A stretch of DNA of 64,000 nucleotides from Bromus sterilis (Eukaryota; Streptophyta; Magnoliopsida; Poales; Poaceae): NCBI GenBank assembly GCA_950022295.1, contig OX465599.1:280695501-280759500 (forward strand), in the 5' to 3' direction. A program made the position numbers and the translations under genes. Below the pieces are notes generated by a model. That model was not told where the DNA came from. It saw only the letters and a list, made by a program, of their open reading frames with translations, and made no database searches. Of the stretch, positions 57,120 through 64,000 are shown in pieces (the first letter of the stretch is position 1; every line of letters begins with the position of its first letter).

Positions 57120-58687
57120 TGAAAGTGCAATCATGACCTTAAGCATATTTTGTTGTTTGATGACAATATACATATAGGAGACTAACTATGTTTGTTAAGT
57201 GACACACAGGAGGTTGGTTAGTTCTATTGACATCATCATGTAGGGATCATATGCTAAGACTCGACCGCACTCAAGAATTCGACACAACGACTGAAGATGA
57301 CGCTAAGTCTTCTTTACTATTACATCTTGAGTCATAGGGATGCCCGCACTATTAAGAGGGGATTATAAGGATGAGTTCAGTCTTGCTCAAATCAGTAAAA
57401 CTTCAACGTGTAAAACACTCCCTCTTACATCTAAGGAAAATCAATATAGTTGTGTCGGGTTTTCAAAACACGTCAATTTGAGCACTCACTGCCTATGCTG
57501 GATCGTACGGGCCACATTCCGGACCGTCCGGGCGCAGCCCGGACCATCCGGCCACGGCCCCCGGTCGTCTGAATAATTACATACCGAGGCACCCGAAGGT
57601 GCATAATTCTCCGGACTGTCCGGGTGTCAGGTCGGACCGTCCGGGCCCAGCCCGGACCGTCCAAATAATTGTGCTCCCAAGACAAGAGGGTGCACAATCA
57701 TCCGGACCGTCCGAATGTCAGGTCGGACCGTCCGGGCTTAGCCCGGACCGTCCGAATAATTATGCTCCCAGGACAAGAGGGTGCACAATCTTTCGGACCA
57801 TCCGGGCTCCGCCCGGACCATCCGACTGTTCTTCCCGGACCGTCCGGCATCACGAACGTGTACACACACGTAGAGCCTGTGTTGCCTTGCCGGACCATCC
57901 GGATCTCAGGGCGGACCGTCCGACTTAAGTCCCGGACGTCCGGAGAATACTAGACAACTCAAAACGGCTAGTTTTCTTGAGCACCTATATATACCCCATA
58001 CCCACCTAGGGTTAGGGTTGAACACTTCATTCATTTCACTCAAGAACATCAAGTGCTCCCTCTCCCCTTTCTCCTACACTAAATCCAAGATCCCGGAGAG
58101 ATTTGTGAGAGTTCTTGTCGGATCTTTCACCACGTGATAGATCTGTCCCTTCCCCATCTTCCGAACAAAGCAAATCGTGATTTGAGCAAGCATTGAGCTT
58201 TTCCCCTTTGATCTTGTTACTCTTGGAGGTTGGAGACTCCTAGGCGGGTAGGAGTTCTTCGGAGAGGAATCGACCATTGTGATTACCCCCGTTGAGTTAG
58301 TGAGGGTTTGGTGACCACCTTTAAGGTCAACCGGTAGTGGTTGGGAATCGGCTTCGTGGTGATATCTCAAGTGGAATAGAGTGAGCCTTCGTGGCATTGG
58401 TGTGCCTTCGTGGTTTCACCCACTCTCTCCGAACAGTGAGTAGCTTCCCTCCAAGGAAGTGAACATCGGGATACATCGTTGTCTTCGCGTCATTCGGTTA
58501 TCCCTACTCTTTCCCCTTATTACTTGTACTACTGTATTATTTGCCCCTCACTTGCTTTAGTATATTGTGCTTAGTTTTTATCTTGTCATAGCTAGGTAAA
58601 CCTTGCAATTGTTAGACACGCCTTTATCTTTCGCATTATTGCCTAAAATTGCTAAGTAGTGTTAAAATTTGTAATAAGACCCATTCA
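57120..58687 (+). repeat. 5' LTR of the SIRE-like element
   Basis: TGAAAGTGCAATC to CCCATTCA, about 1568 bp; the 3' boundary is inferred from the usual CTATTCACCCCCC junction of this group and may be off by some bases. TATA-like CCTATATATACCCC at 57984-57997. Confidence 0.65.
57505..57950 (+). repeat. tandem repeats with CGGACCGTCCGG palindromes in the LTR
   Basis: About four imperfect units of 90-91 bp, the clearest starting near 57601, 57692 and 57782. Each carries up to three copies of a palindrome close to CCGGACCGTCCGG; about 14 copies were counted in the whole block. It lies just upstream of the TATA box (near 57984), so it is in U3 and could act as an enhancer array. Confidence 0.75.
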
Positions 58688-58738
58688 CCCCCCTGTAGGT
58701 CTATCTCTATCCTTGTGGCTTAACCGCCCTAGAGCGAG

Positions 58739-60541
58739 ATGACCAAGAATGACATTCCGGAAAGTTCAGGTGCCAATGTGAAGGAGGTCGCAATTGCTGC
58801 GGATGCCGCTAGTTCGGAAGCCGAGAGATTGGCTGCCGAACAAAATTCCGCCGCACAAGCTGCGTAGCCTCCTTCCACGGGGCATGTTAGTTATGAGATT
58901 GAGGATCCCAAGTTATTCACCTCCGGAGATATGGAAAAGGCCTTGCAAAAGGCTTTGGACAATCAAAGGAAGCAAATGGAAGCCTCCTTTGCAAGATTGA
59001 AGGCTTCGGCATCGGAGTCACAAACGTCAAGTGGTGCGGCCCCTAGGTCCCCACAAGCGACCTTTGTGCACCCCGGTTCCGAGGCTCCCTTGCAAAGAGG
59101 TGGTACGTACCAATGGGACTATCCTGCTCCTAAGCTTGTGGAACCTAAGTATAAATTTAAAGGCAATCCGTCGGTACTAACCGAGAACACTAACTTTTTG
59201 GATTGGAAAAGTCCTATGGCAGATTATCTTAGGTTTGTGTGCGAACCCATGTGGAACCTCATCGACTCCGGGAAAGGCTATTATCCCGTTGATCCAAACA
59301 ACCTTATTCCAAGTGAAGTGTTTGATCGACATCTCAACCTTGCGGCTATTGGGTTCTTGAAAAGAGGAATGGATGAGTTGACACATGCACCATTTCTTCA
59401 TATCACCAATGCCAAGGAAATGTGGGATACTCTTCTCATTGCCAAGTCCGGCACCCGGTCTCTTCAGATGACAAGATATGAGACCGCAAAGAATTCATTG
59501 CACAACCTTCACATGAAGAAAGATGAGACGCCCCAACAACTTCATATGCGTCTCAAAGTTCTCTCCGCTCATGTCCAGTCCTTCACATGTGAGAAATCTT
59601 TGGATGGATATCAAATCACCAACCGTTACCTTCTGGACAAGATGTTGAATGCTCTCATGGTGTATTCTCATCAAATGGTGTGGGAATTGAGGCTTATGCC
59701 CGACTTCTTCAAGATGACACCGGATGATGTGATTGCCACCTTCTTGCAATATGAAGAGCACCTAAAGGAGTCCAAGAGACTACTTGCCACATATGGTGGT
59801 CCGTCCTCAAACCTTGCACTCAAGGCTAGGCTCGAGAAGTTTGATGATGGTGAGGAAGAAGATGAGTATGAAGATGATGATAACTCCGATGATACTCCCT
59901 CATATGATGATATAGCTCTCTTTGTGAAGAAGTTCACCAAAGGGTACTTCAAGGGAAGATTCAAAAAGAAGAAGACGAGAAACTTCTACAACTGTGAGAG
60001 ACCGGGACACTTTGCGGAGGATTGTCCATATGAGAAAAGAGAGGACAAACCTCGATTTCCTCGGAAGGAAGTTGCCAACAAGCTCCCAAAACCTCTCAAC
60101 AACAAGTTCAAGAAGAAAGCATTGTTGGCACTTGAAGGGTCCGATCCCGAGGATGTTGGTGGTGTGGCCGGAGTTGCTCAAGATACACAAAAGACCTCGA
60201 AGCTCCTCAACAAGGAAGGTGAAGTTGTAAACTACAACTACATGAGTGACTACACCGGCAATGCACACAAGTGTCTCATGGCCAAGTTGGTTGATGATGA
60301 CACTCCCTCCTCCTCGGCTAAGATCAAGGTAACTCCTATTGATGAGTCCTTCATGTTCTCTTCCGAACCTCATGATGAATTTCATGATGCGGAAAGTGAT
60401 GATGCACATGCTATTTGTGAAGATTTTTTGTTTGCTAAAGTGAACAAAATGATGAGCTCTCTCAAAGGCAACAAGCTCAAAATGTTTCAATTACTTATAG
60501 ATGTGGTGGGTAAGCACTCCACAACCATTAAGGATCTTTAA
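58739..60541 (+). pseudogene. gag of the SIRE-like element
   Basis: ATG 58739 (MTKNDIPESSGANVKE). TAG at 58865 stops it after 42 codons; the frame then stays open to TAA 60539. Counted from ATG 58931 of the open part, a coiled-coil-like start is followed by the copia gag domain (FLDWKSPMADYL near residue 88; FDRHLNLAAIGFLKRGM near 131) and an acidic stretch (DGEEEDEYEDDD). The zinc knuckle reads FYNCERPGHFAEDC (near 59983-60024), with phenylalanine in place of the first cysteine. That substitution should disable zinc binding. Confidence 0.8.
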
Positions 60542-61399
60542 ATCCTCCTCACCGAGGAAAAGGAGAACTATACTCTCCTTGAGCGAAAAGTTGACTTTGA
60601 GGAAGCTCGAAATGACAACTTGTGCAAAGTTGTTCACGCATCAAATGACTTAAATGACAAGCATGTTGCCTCCTTGAAAAAGGCTAATGAAATATGTAAG
60701 GAACTTGCTAATAATATGAGCAAGCTTGTGGAGCTAAACACCTCCCTTTCTAAGGATGTTGAGGTACTCACCTTGTCCCTCAAGACAAAAGATGAGGAAC
60801 TCGCCACCCTTAAGAAAAATCTTGAGGCCCACAAACTTTCTCATATAAAAACACTTACTAAGATGTCTCCTCCCACTATTGTGCATATTGATGCTTGTGC
60901 TACTAACTCTACCCTTGATCAAGCCTCTCTCGTTGAGGAGAACTTAGCTCTTCATGCTCAACTAAAGAAGGGCCTCTTGACTTGTGCCCAAGGCGAGAAA
61001 AACCTAAATGATGTATGAAGTCATCACAAGGAGTCCTTTGCTAAGGAGGGACTTGGGTTTGATCCAAGTACGAGTGTGACAAAGGATGTCACCCTTAGCA
61101 AGGAATCAACTCCCCAAAAGGTGATCTTTGTTTGTGAAGGGCACAAGGACAAAAGTAAGAAAATTGTTGATGAGGTTAGCGTTGGGAATGGGAAGGCCAC
61201 TAGGGGCAAGCCCACTCCTAACAAGAAGGAGAAAATGACTCCATCCTATGTGCTCCGTAAGGCAAAGGATGGAGAGGTGTTTGCAAAATTCATTGGGCCC
61301 CGTAATGCTTTCCGTTTCTATACCATTTGGGTTCCAAAGACCCTTGTTACTAACCTTAGAGGTCCCATTGCAAAATGGGCACCTCTAACCAAAGCTTAA
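60542..61399 (+). pseudogene. coiled-coil gag extension and gag-protease linker
   Basis: Same frame as gag. 60560-61015 encodes heptad-rich helix (LTEEKENYTLLERKVDFEE, LKTKDEELATLKKNLEAHKL), typical of the SIRE lineage. TGA 61016 stands at an arginine position (CGA to TGA). 61076-61396 continues to a linker rich in lysine, and TAA 61397 ends the frame. Confidence 0.7.
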
Positions 61400-62491
61400 A
61401 TCTATGTGTAGGATGCTATCTCTGGTGGAGTCAAATGGGTGATTGATAGTGGATGCACCAATCATATGACCGGAGAAAGCCGTTTGCTCAAGGACTTCAT
61501 GGATGCAATTCAACCATACATGAGTATTGTCTTTGGTGGTGGTTCCAAGGGAAAGGTACTTGGGTTGGGAAAGGTGGCTATTACTAATGACATGTCTCTT
61601 GCAAATGTCATGCTTGTCCAATCCCAATACAATTTGCTTTCCGTTCGTCAAGTAGCTTCTGTTGGATATGATACACTATTTGGTCTAACAAGTGTGAAAG
61701 TCATTAGGAGAGATACTCTCGAAGTGGCCTTTGTTGGAGAGTTGGATGACAACCTTTACACGGTTGATTTGCGGAAGAGAGTACTTACCATGCAACTTGT
61801 CTAATGTCCAAGGCCGACAAGGGGTGGCTATGGCATCGCTGGCTAGCCCATGTCGGTATGAGAAATCTAAAAGATCTCCTAAAGGGTGAACACATCCTTG
61901 GACTAACAAACGTGTCTTTTGAGAAAGATCGTGTGTGTAGTGCATGCATAGCCGGGAAGCAACATCAAGCAAAGAATTCCCCCAAGAATATTGTGTCAAC
62001 GTCAAGGCCTTTGGAGCTCCTTCATATGGATCTCTTTGGGCCTCCATCATGGGATAGTCTTGGTGGGAAGAAATATGGTCTTGTCATTGTTGATGATTAT
62101 TCAAGATATACATGGGTGTTCTTTCTCAAGTCCAAGGACGAGACGAAGGCCACCTTCATTGATTTTGCCAAACAAGCCCAAAGGAAATACAACATGGCTA
62201 TCTTGGCAATACGAAGTGACAATGGCTACGAATTCAAGAACTACACTTTAGAAGAATTCTTGAGTGATGAGGGGATTGAACGTCAATATTCCGCACCTTA
62301 CACCCCTCAACAAAATTGTGTAGCCGAGAGGAAGAACCGCACTCTTGTGGAGATGGCCCAGTCCATGTTGGATGAGTACAAGTCACCATATAGTTTTTGG
62401 AACGAAGCCATCAACACCGCTTGTCATGCATCAAACTGGCTCTTCCTTCGCAAGATCTTGATGAATACCCCCTATGAGCTTCTAACCGGTC
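61400..62491 (+). pseudogene. protease and integrase of the SIRE-like element
   Basis: The aspartic protease active site is DSGCTNHMTG (61445 onward), with flap-side sequence GGGSKGKVLGLGKV. A one-base shift near 61790 leads to integrase: the HHCC part (WLWHRWLAHVG, CSACIAGKQ) and the DDE core, D in HMDLFGP, D in RSDNGYEF and E in CVAERKNRT (near 62330). Sequence stops after NTPYELLTG at 62491, where the gypsy LTR begins. Confidence 0.82.
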
Positions 62492-62938
62492 TGACGAGGG
62501 GGTGGCCCCACGAATCGTACAGATAGGCCTACCCGGTGTCCCTAAAGATAGAAGACCCATGAAGACTCGCCTGGACCCGCCTTGGCCCGCTAGTTCGCAC
62601 CGACATAGGAGTCTGCGACTCACAAGGAAGGTGCGAAAACCTGCCGTACAGAGCAAGCTAGGGTTAGGAAAGCTTACCTGTAAACGTAGATGAACTCCCC
62701 GAGACCTAGCTCAGTATATAAGGGCTTGGAGGGGCGACGCCAAAGAGGACGAATATCATCTTTAACCCCAGCCTTGAGCGCTCCAGCCTTGGCATCCACT
62801 GTAATCGCATCTCCCCCATCAATAATATCGAGCAGGAGCGTGCCTTCCTGTTTGCTGACGAGCTATCGTCCAACCTGTGCCTCTCATGACTAACCCAGGG
62901 TCCCTGACCATGGAATTTGCCGGGGTTGATCCCCGCCA
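62492..62938 (+). repeat. 5' LTR of a gypsy element inserted in the SIRE-like integrase
   Basis: 447 bp, TGACGAGGGG to CCCCGCCA, directly interrupting the integrase frame. TATA box TATATAA at 62715-62721. The five bases before it are CGGTC; the matching duplication would be outside the window. Confidence 0.7.
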
Positions 62939-62940
62939 AT

Positions 62941-62957
62941 TGGTGCCGTCTGTGGGA
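62941..62957 (+). other. primer-binding site of the gypsy element
   Basis: TGGTGCCGTCTGTGGGA, two bases after the LTR end. TGGCGCCGTCTGTGGGA-like sites are usual in Triticeae gypsy elements. Confidence 0.75.
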
Positions 62958-62958
62958 A

Positions 62959-64000
62959 CTACACAGGTTGGGATCACGATCTCGGCGGTCCCGTCTTCAG
63001 CAAGCTACAACTCAAGGGCAAGGACCAGATCTAGCCCACTCGAAGGATTCAAGATCACGACGAACATATCTGCCACCCCATCAAGACCGCTCAGGTTACA
63101 GCCGTGCCAGGACCGATACTACGGTAACGGCCAAGTGCAGCGTCAGCAGCGAAGGAACCGACGACCCAGAAGAACGGCGAGAGGCCTCTACGAAGGAATT
63201 CCACTCGACGAACCGCGACGCGGCGGAGGACTCGCAAATCTTTCGACAACCCACCGCCGCCCGGGCACCCGCCGCACACCAAGACGATGACTACGAGATC
63301 GAAACCAACGATCAGCAGAACCATCGCCAAGGAAGAAGGAATCGACGACCCAAAAGGCGCGTATGGGAGATCTACGGCGAGGCCCCAATGAACGAGCCAC
63401 GTCACGCAGCCGCGCAACCGACGACCACTCGACGACACGCCGTCGCATGAACACCTGCCGCCAGCCAGGACAGCGACTCCGAGACACCGGTGGGCGAGTA
63501 CTATGACCCAGATCGAAGGCCAGATAAATTCTCCAACCTCATCAAGAACCAAGACATGAGTCGAGGAATCGAAACAGACCCTCGCTTCCACGAACACCCG
63601 AAGGATCACGAGCAAATCTTCAGAATCTCAAGGAGGAAGAGGCACGCCGGATCTAGCAAACTCACGGATAGAGAGCAACTAGTAGGACCCTGCAAGATCC
63701 ACAGCTTCGAGGATGACTGGGGACGCGTCAGGTCAGGTCACACCTTGAGAGACTGCCGCCTGTTCAACGAGCTAGCCGACGACCTCAAGAAGGAGAAGCA
63801 GAAAGAAGACAAGCACGACCGGCGACCCGAACACTCGCCGCCTTCAAGCCTGGAAGGACGTCACAGCCCGCCGCAAGAACATGTGCTCATGATCCAAGAG
63901 GGAAGGGTGTCGCAAGCACAACGCGACGCTTACACCCTGCAAGCTAGAGCAGCCGAGAGCATAAACATAGTTGAAGTCTACCAGCTGCATGATACGTAGA
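62959..64000 (+). pseudogene. gypsy gag, partial, runs off the window
   Basis: One frame (open from 62917) is interrupted by TGA at 63448 and resumes to the window edge. The first part is basic and arginine-rich with repeated RRNRRP(K)RR phrases at two places. The second part ends in a knuckle-like CKIHSFEDDWGRVRSGHTLRDC (near 63690-63755) followed by a charged segment, as in nucleocapsids of Triticeae gypsy elements. TGA probably replaces CGA. The gag core appears shortened. Protease and pol would follow outside. Confidence 0.5.

Larger units (their letters stand above)
57120..62491 (+). mobile_element. SIRE/Maximus-like copia element, 3' part cut by a gypsy insertion
   Basis: 5' LTR about 57120-58687, gag with a long coiled-coil extension, protease and integrase; then the sequence is interrupted in the integrase C-terminal region at 62491. 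RT, RNase H and the 3' LTR lie beyond the interrupting gypsy, outside the window. The long gag and the HMDLFGP integrase core place it in the SIRE/Maximus branch of copia. Stops at 58865, 60539, 61016, 61397 and about 61409, and a frameshift near 61790, make it inactive. Confidence 0.82.

Noticed and set aside
57599..57928. 109-aa frame in the SIRE-like LTR
   Set aside because: It is a translation of the CGGACCGTCCGG tandem repeats and has no independent support.
57505..57950. Regular repeats resembling a CRISPR array
   Set aside because: Unit length (90 bp), degenerate units, position in an LTR and a plant genome all argue against it.
62917..63290. Alternative overlapping frames in the gypsy gag region
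   Set aside because: Only one frame continues to the knuckle-like motif at 63690-63755; the others are shadows of arginine-rich DNA.
63091..63615. 174-aa minus-strand frame opposite the gypsy gag
   Set aside because: Shadow of the GC-rich gag; valine/glycine-rich composition with no domain.

Overview
The window looks like intergenic DNA from a large grass genome, most likely Triticeae (wheat, barley or Aegilops group). The grounds are several LTR families with Triticeae-type termini (copia LTRs starting TGTTGGAAATATGCCC, gypsy-like LTRs starting TGATACGTC), SINEs resembling Au SINE, and dense nesting with clean 5-bp target duplications. Family names are recognition from memory and were not checked against a database. 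Almost all coding capacity is transposon-derived and broken. The only candidate host gene is a two-exon minus-strand gene at about 44.4-45.9 kb.

Layout. 1-1590: unassigned repeat remnant. 1591-9642: non-autonomous gypsy-like element E1 (minus strand), rearranged as LTR-internal-LTR-partial internal, ending in filler DNA. 9643-21377: a diverged inverted repeat split near its centre by full-length copia element 1 (10138-20599, TSD ACCCG); a solo LTR (18695-20496, TSD TGATG) sits inside its 3' LTR. 21378-28011: young non-autonomous gypsy-like element E2 (TSD GCCGC). 28297-30655: 3' end of a third related element. 30656-31494: LTR-like fragment. 31495-39696: copia element 2, with an intact gag, a decayed pol and no matching TSD. 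39697-42905: right half of a PIF/Harbinger-like transposon whose ORF1 pseudogene is split by a solo LTR (40395-42047, TSD CTCGC). 44398-45877: candidate host gene. 46384-48102: decayed gypsy gag. 48340-49703: ABCB transporter pseudogene. 49780-55280: a direct segmental duplication carrying SINEs and LINE scraps, interrupted by a Mutator-like element (50196-51867, 9-bp TSD AAACACGTG) that itself holds a fold-back MITE. 57120-62491: SIRE/Maximus-like copia element, interrupted at 62492 by a gypsy element that runs off the window.

The parts work as layers of insertion rather than as a pathway. Nesting gives relative ages: the inverted repeat is older than copia 1, which is older than its solo LTR; the Harbinger element is older than its solo LTR; the SINE is older than the segmental duplication, which is older than the Mutator-like insertion. 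I found no convincing new biochemical system. The points most worth a second look are the conserved non-coding core and swapped U5 of the E1/E2 family, the gag-only copia 2, and the unrecognised gene at 44.4-45.9 kb.
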